Positions 11,401-22,406 of a stretch of DNA of 64,000 bases are shown one piece after another. This DNA comes from Hysterium pulicare CBS 123377 (taxonomy: Eukaryota; Ascomycota; Dothideomycetes; Hysteriales; Hysteriaceae): assembly GCA_000467715.1 (NCBI GenBank), contig AJFK01000781.1, positions 1-64,000 of the forward strand. The letters are read 5' to 3'. The notes beneath the pieces were generated by a model that made no database searches, was not told the origin of the DNA, and saw nothing but the letters and a program-made list of their open reading frames with translations. Position 1 is the stretch's first letter. Each line of letters begins with the position of its first letter. The position numbers and the translations under genes are program-made.

Positions 11401-12952
11401 ATGTCGACCAACCACCTTGAATTAGAGCAGCGTTGCGTTACTCTACGTAAAGATCTGAAAGATTGGGAGAAGGAATTTGCTTCAGAGCATGGTGGCCGCA
11501 AAGCTGGGCGAGAAGACATCAAAGCGAATGCGATCATCTGTGAGATGAAATTGACTTTCGTATGGCCGGAGCTATAGCCGACTGACATTTCTTTTAGCAC
11601 AAAAGTACAAGGAGTATAACAAGATCCGCGATGTCTTGTCGGGCAAAGAAGCTCCCCAAACACCTTCGAAAACGTCTCGAAAACGCAAATGCGTAGACGA
11701 AGACTCGCGTGCTCCTTTAGCGCGCCCCATTGACCCCTCCAGGACCCCTTCGAAAAAGATCCGTGCCGAAGATACTGTACCATCAAGTGCACCTGGGTCT
11801 GCTTCCAAACTGTTATCTCCTGGCCCTGCTGTAATTGGCCCGACCCCACAAAGGGACGGCATAGTGCTAGGTTTATTCGATCTCTTACCGGCTGAGACGC
11901 CAAGTAAAGGGAGCAGGACTATACTTGGAGAGGTAGCTCCAAACATTCTACAAACACCAAGCAAGAAGCGCGGGAAGTCGGAAGACGAGGGTTCGATTGA
12001 GGCAAGAGCAAGAGGGAGCAGAACCCCACTATCAGCTGGGAAGAGGTTTCTGCTGGATAAATTTGTGACGCCTAAGAAGAGGAAACGGGATGATGAAGGG
12101 ACACCAACGTCGGCATTGAAGCATCTTTCGACGCCCGCATTTCTCCGACGCGACAATCCACTAGACATTATTGCCGAAGAGGACGAGGCCACTCCAAGGC
12201 CGGCACCATGGAAACGGCGTGGACTGGGCAGAAGTTTGAGTGCCATGATTGCATCTATGAAGAAACAAGAAGACGATAGGCTTGATGAAGAGTTAGATAT
12301 CATGCGAGAGCTGGAGATGGAGGCCGAGGGAATTCCCATTCCAAAGAAGCCTAAAGTACCTAACATTCTGGTACAAGACAGCCAAGCTCCTATGAAGCTG
12401 GGTCCAGATGGTGCTGGTGAATCCGAGAATGAGGATGAGATTTCAGGTGCGGAAGATGGGTTGAATCAAAATGGCAAGCCTCGCAAAGCCTGGAAGAAAA
12501 GAGGACAGAAGAGGCAGACGAAGCGAGTTATCAGTGAGTTTAATCTTTTCAAGTTTTCCAGATACCATCTAACTTTATGGCCAGTGCGACCAGTCATACA
12601 CAAACCCAAGCCTCTACCAGATGTGCAGGGCTTGGAGGAGGATTCAGATAATCCCGAGGTAATTCAAGAGACTCAGATGGCGCCCCCTGGCGAAGATGAT
12701 AGTGACGCAGACGGGGCTTCAGATTACAGCAATGATTCCCATACACCAAAGAAACGGAAATCTCAACCGAAGAAAGCTGAAGGAACAGCCAAGAAGCAGG
12801 CCAGGGATACTGCGCTTACTAAGGACGGTGGAACAGTCAAGAAGGCTGCGCGAAAAGTCAAGGAATCAGCTCATGCAAACTACCGTAAGCTTAAAATTAA
12901 GGGCAAGTATGGAGGAAATGGCGGTAAAGGACGCTTTGGACGACGAAGGTAG
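11401..12952 (+). CDS. SLD2: DNA replication regulator SLD2 (DRC1)
   Basis: CDK target that, once phosphorylated, binds Dpb11 to load the replicative helicase and fire origins. Exons are 11401-11539, 11598-12533 and 12585-12952, giving 480 residues. The N-terminal block KDWEKEFASEHGGRKAGRED and the following KYKEYNKIRD match the Sld2 family (RecQL4 N-terminal homology). The C-terminus HANYRKLKIKGKYGGNG plus an RFGRRR end is also typical. Between residues 68 and 245 there are eleven S/T-P dipeptides, many of full CDK form (TPSK, TPKK), and another TPKK lies later. The second intron (51 bp, GTGAGT donor, CTAAC branch point) is a multiple of three without stops, so retention would add 17 residues. 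Two GCGCGT boxes lie just upstream. Confidence 0.88.
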
Positions 12953-13536
12953 ATGCAAAAATGTATTGGTGTTCAGCCCAATTTACCACAGCACATGCGG
13001 TCTCCCAATTCATTTGATTCTGTGGCATTGAGTAACCCCAAGAATTATGCTTATTCGACAGCATCCAAAACGAAGATTCCCAAGTCCGACATCTGCCAAG
13101 ATAGCTCTGTCTCACGGAAAGAGGAAGAAGGTGCAAGTATTTCTTGTGTCTCTAATGCCCTGAGACAGAATGTGACAATCAGGTCATCTGCTGCCTTCTT
13201 CCACCTAGTGAGATTCTAGGCGGCCTCTTCCTCTTAGCAAAGTACGCGTAGATGAGAGTATTCTGAAATCTTTGACTTCTCTCCAAACTCACCATATCGA
13301 CCATGGCGTATATCAGGCATAGAATCTTTGAAGGTTGTAACCCGTCGTGGAAGGCTCCGTCGGACTTCCTGCTTAGTCAGAGTGACGCTATCACGATTAG
13401 AGCAGCTTCACCTCAGGCCCGAACTTCATACCGGAAACCAGCCACGCCTTCAACAGCTCCAACAACACCGCAATCCTCACATTCTATTCTCACCGACACA
13501 GCCACCGTTATCTCAGACACCGAATCCGCTGTAAAG
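12953..13536. other. Intergenic SLD2-RPN12, with in-frame leader
   Basis: Untranslated 3' end of SLD2 and leader of RPN12. From 13303 a stop-free frame leads into RPN12 (78 codons, rich in Ser, Thr and Pro). It has an ATG at 13303 but does not look like proteasome sequence, so it could be leader or a poorly conserved N-terminal extension. Nothing else is seen. Confidence 0.4.
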
Positions 13537-14450
13537 ATGGCCGAGCACGAGCTTAGAGACCTACTAAAACAACTCCATCACTCGCTCCAAACACACAAAT
13601 ACCAGAACTCAACGACTCTGCTATCCCGAGCCAAAGTTGCCCTTTTACACATGAAAGCGCTGATTCCAACACCAAATTCACCCCGCCAGAATCTCCTTGC
13701 CGCCCGCGAAACCCTAGAACTAGGCGCCCTAATCTCGATCCGATTAAAAGACCCAACCTCCTTCACACGGTATTTCCAGCAACTACAGCCCTTCTACTCT
13801 TTGCCGGAGTCGGTGCTTCCCAAAGAAAGTGGGAACTCGAGCAAGATCACTGGACTGTATCTGCTCTTGTTGTTGAGTGACGGCGATTATGCGGGTTTCC
13901 ACACGCTTCTAGAGACGCTGGAGGTGGCGGCTGCGCAGGCGAGGGAGCAAGGGAAGGGAGGCAAGGGCCTGGAGGACGACACGTTCATTCAGTATCCGAT
14001 TCGGTTGGAGCAGGCGTTGATGGAGGGGAGCTACGATAGAGTGTGGGGTGAGACGAAGAGTGAGAGGGTGCCTAGCGAGGAGTTTGGGTTATTTTCCGAG
14101 GTGAGCTCCAATCTTTTCCTTCTCTTATACGCAATTTGAAGAGGCTGTGAGCTAATAAGTTGGTCAAATAGGTCCTCATTGGTACTATTCGCAAAGAAAT
14201 CGCTTCGTGCTCAGAGCGCGCTTACCCATCAATACCTGTCTCCGACGCCAAGAGCCTCCTCTTCCTCGAGAGCGAAGGCAGCGTAGTCAAGTTTGCCCAG
14301 GAGCTAGGTTGGGTTGTCAAGGACAGCAGGATATACTTCCCAGTGCAGGCAGAAGAGGCGTATAGGCAGGATAAGGATATTCTGGTGACCAGTGATCAGG
14401 TCATTGAGAATACGCTGGGATATGCGCGAGAGTTGGAGACGATCGTGTAA
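13537..14450 (+). CDS. RPN12: 26S proteasome lid subunit RPN12 (PSMD8)
   Basis: Subunit of the 19S regulatory particle lid, incorporated late and promoting lid-base joining. Exons are 13537-14100 and 14172-14450, 280 residues from the ATG chosen here (yeast 274). The intron (71 bp) has a GTGAGC donor. The protein is helical, with a PCI-type C-terminal half; SLLFLESEGSVVKFAQELGW is the recognisable PSMD8 winged-helix segment, and the C-terminus ends in a long helix (VIENTLGYARELETIV). The frame is open upstream to 13303, which would give 358 residues with a Ser/Thr/Pro-rich extension. I prefer the internal start because homologues begin at this helix. Confidence 0.88.
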
Positions 14451-14912
14451 GAGAGGGCCTGGCAGTGAGCCGTACTGCGATCGGTCCGCCCGGGTGCTGT
14501 AATATAATCTCGGAGTCTGACTTCTGAGTGGAGCTGGCGTTGGATTAGCATTCATAGACAGAGGAGCTAAATCGACGATTCAATAAAATCAGACAGATAA
14601 TGACAGTATTTCGGACTCTTATACACTATATGTGCAAATAATTCTTAAAGTCCCCTCTGCGTTCTTCTAATCTCTACATATGATACAGCGATGTACAATT
14701 TATACATTTGACGGTCCAAAAGTCTAAACGCCTGCCTATGCAATGCTCCTCTAGGTGTCTGTTATCTTTCTCCAGCGCATTCTACCAGCCCTCAACACAT
14801 GGAACCACTCTCAGTTCCCATGATGGAGCCGTCACAGTATTGCCGTGCATAACATGATGAAACCAGCCGCAACTACTTCACTTCCATTCGAAACCATCCC
14901 TCCATAAACCCA
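14451..14912. other. Intergenic, convergent RPN12 / uL11m
   Basis: Holds the 3' untranslated regions of the two convergent genes, AT-rich in the middle. No ORF or repeat worth naming is seen. Confidence 0.4.
14582..14587 (+). terminator. RPN12: AATAAA poly(A) signal after RPN12
   Basis: AATAAA lies 132 bp after the RPN12 stop. It is in the right orientation and distance for a cleavage signal; weak evidence alone. Confidence 0.35.
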
Positions 14913-15526
14913 TCACGGCACAACCACAACCCCGATACTCCCCGCCTGAGCCACCACACTCTTCGCCAACCCCTCCAAACTCAACCCACTCAACCGACTC
15001 TCCGACTTCTTAATCCTTGCAATCTCAAAAACATGCTTCAAGCTCACCGTGCCCACAGTCCCCAACGTCGCATTGCCAACCGTCGGACTACTCGCTCCAG
15101 ACTTCCCCTTCAGACCCTCCTGGTTATTCATGGGCCCCGGCACATTGCCCGCGCCGCGGATCTTGTGTTTCGTCGGCATGACGCCTGCGGCGGCGAGGAG
15201 CAGCGTCGCGGTTGGGGGGGTGCGCGTTTCGAAGTGGAAAGTGCGGTCGGGGCGGACGGTTACGAGGCAGGGGATAGGGGTGCCGGGGTTGTATTGGGCT
15301 GTGCGGGCATTGAATTCCTGGGGAGAAGTATTAGTTTGGGATTTAAACTGCTTGAATATGGTATCAATTGGAGGATTGGGGGAGGGGGAGAACGTACTTT
15401 GCAGAAGTCCATGGATTTTACTCCTTTGCTACCTAGCGCGGGGCCGACGGGCGGGGAAGGCGAGGCCTGCCCGGCGCCGACGATGAGTTTGACGATTTGG
15501 TCTACTTGGATTGCTTTCTTTGCCAT
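14913..15526 (-). CDS. MRPL19: Mitochondrial 54S ribosomal protein uL11m
   Basis: Large-subunit protein of the mitochondrial ribosome at the GTPase-associated centre stalk base. Exons on the minus strand are 15526-15398 and 15317-14913, joined in phase 0 across an 80-bp intron with a GTACGT donor and CCCCAG acceptor, giving 177 residues. The N-terminal domain shows the L11 signature [20 protein letters not shown] followed by FCKEFNART across the splice junction. The C-terminal RNA-binding domain contains the [10 protein letters not shown] helix. The start is [11 protein letters not shown]; an in-frame run continues upstream (to 15664) but is unlike the family. No long presequence is visible, as in other fungal uL11m proteins. 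Confidence 0.92.
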
Positions 15527-15905
15527 TGTGGAGGTTGCGATTGGGGCTGGTTTGGATGTGATACTCTCGAGAGTAAAGATGAGGCTTCGGAAGGGGGGTT
15601 TTTCCGGTGCCGAGGTATGCGCTTTAGGAAGTGCAATGATAGAAAAGTACTCGTCTGGCATCACTATGTTAAAGCGAGTAAAGAATGTAGATGAAATCGT
15701 TGTGAATTGATATATCGCTATGCAGATGGCAACACCCTTTCATAGAATGCGAGGATTCAATGTCATAATCTTCTCTCCCAAGAAAAGATCTTAGTCTCCA
15801 ATAGTAGAAGACTTCTGCGTCTTCACCCATTGACTTCATGATACTCTAGAAGGAAAAGACGTCCAGAAACTACCAATATATCGTTCATGAGACTCATGTC
15901 CTCCT
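15527..15905. other. Intergenic uL11m - RRP14
   Basis: The leader of uL11m (in-frame open sequence to 15664) and the 3' flank of RRP14. No other feature is seen. Confidence 0.4.
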
Positions 15906-17603
15906 TCACCTCGACTTGAAGGTTCCCTCAAAGCCCGGCCTCTTGACTTTCTTCGTTGGCTTTTTCTTGCCCTTACCCCCTTTCTCCTCCTTTCGCTTTT
16001 TAAGATTCGCCTCTCGTTTCTTCTGCTTCATCTCCTTGCCCTTCTCCACTCCAGCAATCCGATCATTCCACTCCTTCTCGGACTTGTGCTTAGTCTTCTC
16101 TTTCCGCTTCAAAGTCTTCTTCAATAGAGATGTATCGTCTCGGACCTTCTCACCATGTACTCTCTTCTTCGCATTGAGCCACGAGTCCTTCTCCTCGATA
16201 TCAGCTCGCTTGCCCTCATCTAAACCATTTATCCGTGCCCGCTTCTTCTGCGCGGCTTCAAGAGCAGTACGAGGATCCGACGGTCCCTTCTTCTTTCGAG
16301 AATCAACGAACCCTGAGAGACCAGAATCCATCTGCTGTCCGTCGCCCCATGCAACCCTTCCAAAGGAGAAATTGTGCTCTGGTTCCAGAGATCGAGGGGT
16401 CAGGAGACCGGACATACTCATCGGCGATCCAGACCCTCGTAATCTTGCAAGCTCGGCTTCAGCTTTTATGCGCAGCTCATCGTCTTTAGCCAGTTGGCGA
16501 CTTGTCTTCTTTGCCGCCCGGCGCTGTTCCTCCTTTTTCCTTCGCGCTTCTATCAATTCTGCTCTGTTTCGTGCTGGTCGCCCATCTGGACCGTCGGCTT
16601 TTCGTCGCGCCCGCATCTCATCGATTTTCGCCTGAAGCCTAGCTTTCATGGCTTCCTTCTCCTCCGATGATAGTGTTGATACCTTCTTGGGATTGGCTGA
16701 TCGTTCAGATTTATCAGTATTGTCGGTATTGTCGGTCGTTGAGGGTGGAACTATGGATGATGATGAAGATGCTCCTGATAGGATAGCAGAAGCTGGTGAA
16801 AGCGGAGATTCGGGTGCAGGCGTAGGGGTTGCTGTCGATGCATCTTCGGAGTTGCTATCATCCACAAGGCCGCTGACATCCAATCTCTGAATGCGTTCGT
16901 CTGCATGTTCATCCGCCAGTACGTCATCCGTGTCTTGCTCGTCAGCAAGAGACTCGGGCGCAATGTCACCCCTGGAGGCATCTCCTTTACGAGCTTTCTT
17001 TGCTTCCGCTTTCTGCTGTTGCTTCTCTAGTTTTTCCTTCTTCATCTGTTGCTTCGCCTTCTTCTTTTCGGCCTTCGCCTTCCTGTTTGCAGCTTCCCCG
17101 TCAATGCCTGCTTGTTTCTCTGCTCTGCGTTCATCCTTCGCTTCGTGTGCAAGTTTTTGTTTCTTCGCTTTCTTCGTGGAACTTTTCAAGCCCTCAAAAG
17201 GCGTTTCTTGCGCTATCCCCTCAAGATCGATATCGGAGCCGCTTTCACCATCCATCACTCTTTTTCGCTTCCGTTCGTTCTCGTCCATGACATCTTTGGC
17301 ACTTTTGTGCGATGCAGGATCCAATTTGGCTCGTTTGGCGTTCTGCCGCTGCTCTTTCGTCTGCTTCTTGCGTTGCCATTGCTCCTAGAGGTGGACCGGG
17401 ATTAGCGCCCACTCAAAAAAAAAAAAGTGAATGGCAACATACGCTAGTATCTTCCCCATAGTATTGCTTGGCTGGTATGAGGGACATAAGGCCTTCAAAA
17501 GATTCGGCGTAGCCGTTGAGCCGTTCCTATTTTGAGGTTATCAGTAAAGCCGAGATGAGCACGCGGGGGGGACGAGGGTACACACCTCGAGATCGTCCGC
17601 CAT
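15906..17603 (-). CDS. RRP14: SURF6 / RRP14 nucleolar ribosome-biogenesis protein
   Basis: Nucleolar protein of the Surfeit-6 family, involved in 60S and 40S assembly. Exons on the minus strand are 17603-17586 (six codons), 17526-17443 and 17384-15906, giving 526 residues. It begins MADDLEERLNGYAESFEGLM, a conserved Rrp14 N-terminal motif that includes the following IPAKQYYGED. The middle is strongly charged with long Lys/Glu runs, and the C-terminal SURF6 domain has RKKKGPSDPRTALEAAQKKR and a conserved WNDRIAGVEKGKEMKQKKRE helix before a basic tail (KKPTKKVKRPGFEGTFKSR). The second intron has a 12-base pyrimidine (T) run on the coding strand. Long plus-strand ORFs over this gene are shadows of its biased composition. 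Confidence 0.92.
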
Positions 17604-18215
17604 AATGCAGGAGCAAAGAGGAGTTCAGGCGATTGATCGTAGTCTTGAGTAGAATATTGTATTTCAAAGCCAGTGCAATGGCAGTGAATTGTTTCGTTCG
17701 TCGTGTGGATCGTGGAGAGGCTGGATTTCCAGTGTGGGCGTGAACTTTTCGCAGGCGGTCTGAAATCTTGGCAGCGCCACATCCCCGTCCATAGCTCCGC
17801 GCTAGCTCCGTACACATTAGTGGGTGAATCTGCAAGAGACGTCAGTTCACCCTTCACCACTCACTATTCATCGTTAACCATCCTTCACTTTTTTCTATGT
17901 CTCCTCCCAGTCAGGCATTCGATCGAGTATTACTTTACATGGCCAACTTGCTCAGCCTGCCATAGCAATCCGCAGTTCCAAATCGACATAGATGCGTTTG
18001 GGGGCTAATTCCTGCTACTGCACTGCCACTGCCACGTACAACCGTGAACTTGTAGTCTTGTTTTGCTATTATCATGACCTATATACAAATCAGCTCCATA
18101 TTCTGACGGTTTAAAGCCAAACTTGCCGGGTTTAAGTCAGCCACAAGTCCTTGGTTTCTGCTTTTGTCTTCTGCGACTTAGCGAACGATTTCATTTTGCT
18201 CAGAACTTACCTCCA
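17604..18215. promoter_or_regulatory. Divergent intergenic RRP14 / unknown gene
   Basis: The 612 bp between the two start codons should hold both promoters. The region is AT-moderate with TCACT-rich stretches around 17840-17890. An in-frame but ATG-less run precedes the downstream ORF. I see no defined factor site. Confidence 0.35.
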
Positions 18216-20108
18216 ATGGCTTCCACCTCTGTCGAAGCTAGATCACTGTCTTCTCTCACAACTCTTGCTGCTAATCCGCCCTCCCATCCACGAAACCCGA
18301 CCCATGTTAGGCATGAGCCATTAGTGTTGTATATAGCGCGAGTGCCCGGGAGCAGAGGTAGGATTCCTGGCGCATGAGGAATCAAATAAACTAATCTTGC
18401 CCCTAGATGTGTTTCTTACGCCAATGAAACCAAGGGATAAGGTCGTCTCTGCTGAAGATGTTCAGAGCTCTTTATATTTCCTGCATGTCGATGAACCGGA
18501 AGATGTCCGTCTTCTTGCGCCTCCCGATTCTATCCCAGGAGATGCTTATGGGAGCAGTGCTGGCCCAGAGGTTGATATGCCGCCTCCGCCTCCGCCGCAC
18601 AGGATACCGATGCCGAGTGCAGAGACAGCACATCGATCAAGCGCCCCTATTACAGATCATCAATTTCTGAAGCCAGACTCGTTATCCAATACACCCGCCA
18701 TGACGAAGCGGAAACCAGTTCCCGGGGTCCTTGCGCCCAGAAGCAATGTTGAAAGTAGATATAACATTGAAAAGCATCATGATGGACACGGAGTCCCCAA
18801 GTCCTCAAGTGTGAACTTGGACCAAATGCTTTCTCCTAGCCATTTCATGGCGTCACGGGACGAAAACGAGACCCCAACACTTCCGCCTCGAAGGCATTCT
18901 GAGCAACCTGCTTTACCGCCTCGTCCGCCTTACCCTGGAAGTCCGTCTTCCTATCATGATGAAGGGCGGCTTCATCCAAATAGTATAAGACGTCCAGAGC
19001 TCCCAAGCTCATCCTCGTCACCTTCACAACACGCATCCTCGACTCGCCATGTTGGGTTGGCCTCTCCTCGGAGCGTTGAATTTCAACGCAATTATCACCC
19101 ACCTGGCACTACTCTCACTCTCATTCGTCGAGATCCAGGGTCTGGTGAACAATGGAATGTTGCTAGTATTCAAGATCCCCCCATCCTTGAGGTATCATCT
19201 TCGACAATAAGCAATCCATCAACTGCCCAGAAAAAGTCAGGCGCGCCAATGTACATCGAGATTGCCAATCCAGGGTACTCTAAATTTCTGCAAGGCCCTG
19301 AAATTCCACCAGACGCACGTGAAGCAGGTACTCCTACGAATGTGTTCAAGCGGCGGCTATGGATGGAAGGTTCGAAATATTCAGATCGTACGTTTGGTCA
19401 TCGAAAGATGAACTCTAATGATTCCGGCTTTGCTATGGAAGGTCCTAGAAGCAGTTCCGAAAGCTGGGGTGGGGATGTAGCGCCTAGCAACTCAAATCCT
19501 GCCGAGTCTCCTTTCCTCAGCCGAGATAATCAAAATTACAGTACTATTCAAGTCTCTGACAAACGTTCGACTTTCAGAGGCTACGTCTTCTTGAGTCCGT
19601 GGAATGGACGATGTGAATTCACAACCGGTGGTGGCGGAGGATCTTTGAAGGTGGGTTCAGGTTGTATTGCAATCTCAACCTGAGCTAACGACTCGCATAG
19701 TGTAAGCATGTCTTACCTGAGCGTCGTGGAGCAGCTCCCTCAATGGCGATGCCAGTCAGCGAACTTCGCTTCAACCTTCCCAGTACGTCTTTTATGAGCT
19801 CTACGCCCAGAGGCGAGGACGGCACATCAAAGCGATCTTCATTCTTTGGCCGACCTCACAATCAACGCCAAGGTTCATCAGCTTCAGACGTCAGGGTAGG
19901 AGCTATGAATGGACTCCATAAGGCCTTAGATCGGCTTGATCTCTCGTTGGGCCAGGAAATGGCTGGCGGAGGGTTTGGCGGCAAGCAAGCAAAGCTAGGG
20001 AAGCTCATTATTGATAATGAGGGGTTCAAGATGGTTGATCTCCTAGTGGCTGCAAATCTTGCTCTCTGGTGGAGAGCATACGAGAGAGTGGAAAGTAAAA
20101 CGCGGTAA
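18216..20108 (+). CDS. Uncharacterised Pro/Ser-rich ascomycete protein
   Basis: Not recognised as a named family. Exons are 18216-18357, 18407-19650 and 19701-20108, giving 597 residues; introns are 49-50 bp with frame-consistent GTAGGA and GTGGGT donors. Residues 60-290 are Pro/Ser-rich with PPPPPPH and two PPRP-type SH3-ligand-like stretches (PTLPPRRHS, PALPPRPPYP). A more conserved-looking half follows: TLTLIRRDPGSGEQWNVASI, MYIEIANPGYSKFL, FKRRLWMEG, and GYVFLSPWNGRCEFTTGGGG, which continues into CKHVLP across intron 2. It ends with GGGFGGKQAKLGKLIIDNEG and MVDLLVAANLALWWRAYER. The Cys and Gly-rich block could be structural or metal-binding; no function is assigned. The start is the first ATG of the frame. 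Confidence 0.75.
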
Positions 20109-20449
20109 TCTAGAGAAAGTCTAGTCACTCTCAGAGAATTTCCCGATCTCACACTGGTGAATGGTGACACTCTGACTAATCTTCCAAACGTCCTCTCCAT
20201 ACCAAGTGAATCAGAACTACAGCTATTGCCTGTCCGTTCATTGATGAATAATAAGCCTTGGCAATTGTCTTACTATATCAACGCTTCTTCTCTCCATTCA
20301 CACTCCAACCGTTTCCATACGACACCTCCCTCGTTTCTTACAGAGCTCCTACCAGTGCCCACCACAATCTCTTTCTGTTAACTTCCTCAACATCATCTTC
20401 CAACCAGTCTCATTCTAAGTGACATTTCTGCTTACTCCACCTCCGAGTC
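20109..20449. other. Intergenic between two uncharacterised genes
   Basis: These 341 bp are TC-rich toward the right end, as fungal leaders often are. No element is recognised. Confidence 0.35.
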
Positions 20450-21889
20450 ATGTCTCGTAAACTACGCACGACCAACAGAATCTACGGTAACCATGTCGCC
20501 AAAACGGGAGAGCTAAAGGCACACTTAGCTCCCGCATTAGGATTCAAGTCTCGCCTGCCCGTTCCTTCAAAAGCTTTCCCGGCAGCCAAACCTCGGATGT
20601 ACCACAGTCATATCGCTACAACTTTGCTGGACCCACTTGAGAACGGCTCAGTGGATGATGCGGTTCAATCCACTGAGCAATTTGTCAATCAGACTTCTAC
20701 GACTTTGAGTCCTCAAGATGTTGCTCTGGATACCATTATCTCAAGATGCTTCGACTCCGGCGAAGCTCAGGTTATGAATACAGAAGCTTCAGATGCACAA
20801 GATAGGATCACTAGCCCAGCAGTTTCCTCTTCACAACCAGCTTCGTCTTCGCAGCCAGCTTCCTCCTCTTTGTCATCTGGAGTGCTTTCTGAGCAAATAG
20901 AATCTCCTTCAGCTGATTCCTGCCATACTACAAACGAAGATCATCTCATTGAGGCTACCCCCGCCTTGACCGCCGAGCCCAGTGCTCAGGATACCGCAGT
21001 TCCCGAGGGCGAACATCCAGTGGAGCCTCATAACAATGATGCGTTCCCCTCCTCGAAAGATTTGATCGACATTACAATCCGATCATACGAAGACGCACGA
21101 GACTTCTTCCACCTCATCACCAGGCAAGGGGCACTATCTCGCATCAGATCGATCGAACTACACCTCGACGTCCAAACCTTCGATGAGAGTATGGACGATT
21201 GGCTCTGCCTTGCCTTGAACGAATTCAAACCCTCCAAACAAAATCAAACACCCCACCAGCTCCAGCGTATCGCAATCACCATCGAAGGGAAGCACTTGTT
21301 CACTCGCAACACTTATATTCTGGCCTCCCCTGCCTCATCCAAGTGGGCGAACCCCAAGCTTAAAAGATTTCTTCAAAAGCGCCAGATGACGGCCCATGAG
21401 AAGAACACCACTCCCTACTGCATCACTTCTACCCCCAAGGCCTTCGTCAAATCCCTCCTGGACATCCGCGGCATCAAAAACGTAGTCATCAAGGGCCGAC
21501 TCGACGGCGAGTTGGCTAACGCCATCAAAAAAGCTCTAACGGCTAATCCAGAGGCGCCCAATCCAATTTCCCGAAAGCTAGAAGGCCTTGAGAAGGCCGG
21601 AACATTCCATTCTCCAGCCTATTTCCAGACTACTCAACCTTACGCTGCGGAGGAGACGAAGAAGCAGAAAAAGAGGACGAGAGATGAGGGTGAGGATGAA
21701 TGGATCACGGCTCCACCTAGAGCCTCGAAGAGGGGTAAGGTTTCGAAGCCCTCTTCTGCCCCATCACCATCTGAGGATAGGATGAGTGGAATGGAGAGGG
21801 TTTGGTCGCAGACGGAAGATAGAGAGGATGTGGGGCCCACGGGCGAGAGGGTTGAACTTGCCTGGAGGAGGGAATCGACGTACTTGTGA
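20450..21889 (+). CDS. Uncharacterised protein, single exon
   Basis: A 479-residue uninterrupted frame from a clear ATG, with good codon structure throughout; family not recognised. Residues 1-55 are basic (MSRKLRTTNRIYGNH). Residues 100-205 are Ser/Gln/Glu-rich low complexity, including a small direct repeat of QPASSSQPASSS. A compact region at about 203-385 (DLIDITIRSYEDARDFFHLI, then ELHLDVQTFDES, IRGIKNVVIKGRLDGELA) has alternating strands and helices. The C-terminal 85 residues are charged with a KKQKKRTRDEGEDE basic/acidic stretch and likely nuclear signals. The layout resembles the fungus-restricted proteins with a folded central domain; no role can be stated. Confidence 0.7.
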   Translation: MSRKLRTTNRIYGNHVAKTGELKAHLAPALGFKSRLPVPSKAFPAAKPRMYHSHIATTLLDPLENGSVDDAVQSTEQFVNQTSTTLSPQDVALDTIISRCFDSGEAQVMNTEASDAQDRITSPAVSSSQPASSSQPASSSLSSGVLSEQIESPSADSCHTTNEDHLIEATPALTAEPSAQDTAVPEGEHPVEPHNNDAFPSSKDLIDITIRSYEDARDFFHLITRQGALSRIRSIELHLDVQTFDESMDDWLCLALNEFKPSKQNQTPHQLQRIAITIEGKHLFTRNTYILASPASSKWANPKLKRFLQKRQMTAHEKNTTPYCITSTPKAFVKSLLDIRGIKNVVIKGRLDGELANAIKKALTANPEAPNPISRKLEGLEKAGTFHSPAYFQTTQPYAAEETKKQKKRTRDEGEDEWITAPPRASKRGKVSKPSSAPSPSEDRMSGMERVWSQTEDREDVGPTGERVELAWRRESTYL

Positions 21890-22406
21890 AGGGATTGGCA
21901 ATTCGGAGGATTTAGTAGTACCTGTATTCTCGGTATATGAGAATTAGATTTGGTAGTTAAATCATCAATAACATCCGTATTGGTCCTCATTATTCTGTTC
22001 AAGCCCGTTCCATGGCACGATTGGGCTGTGTACCGGTCCTCAAATCCAGTTGGCCACACGGAGAGCATGTGGAAATATGTTTATACCGCTAATGCCATTG
22101 CCACTGTATTCGGCTTAGATATTTATAGCATATGCGACATCGAGGGCAAGAACTTAAGTGGTGGTGACGAATCGTCATTTAAAACATTGACGCTGCTTCA
22201 CTGATATCTATACCCATCCGCCCTATACCTAAGTGTATAATTACTCGTATCCAACATGCGTGAACCATTATAAGCACATGAATCCCGAAGCCAAACCAAA
22301 CAAATGACCACAGACCTGAAAGAAAACAAACCATGTACCTAAACACCGCTCTCTGCAATAGTTCTTCATGCAAACCCATCCATCATGCCCTCGACGAAAT
22401 ACTCCC
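21890..22406. other. Intergenic, convergent with MCM4
   Basis: These 517 bp lie between converging stop codons and are AT-rich from about 21920 to 22350. They presumably carry both 3' untranslated regions; no element is seen. Confidence 0.4.

Noticed and set aside
11572-12366. 264-codon minus-strand ORF over SLD2
   Set aside because: Antisense to SLD2 exon 2; Ser-rich shadow composition.
13303-13536. 78-codon in-frame extension of RPN12
   Set aside because: Ser/Thr/Pro-rich, unlike RPN12 N-termini; 78 stop-free codons are plausible by chance, so kept as leader.
15033-15710. 225-codon plus-strand ORF over uL11m
   Set aside because: Antisense to a well-supported ribosomal protein gene with intron.
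15916-16635. 239-codon plus-strand ORF over RRP14
   Set aside because: Antisense shadow of a Lys/Glu-rich gene; the minus strand is clearly coding.
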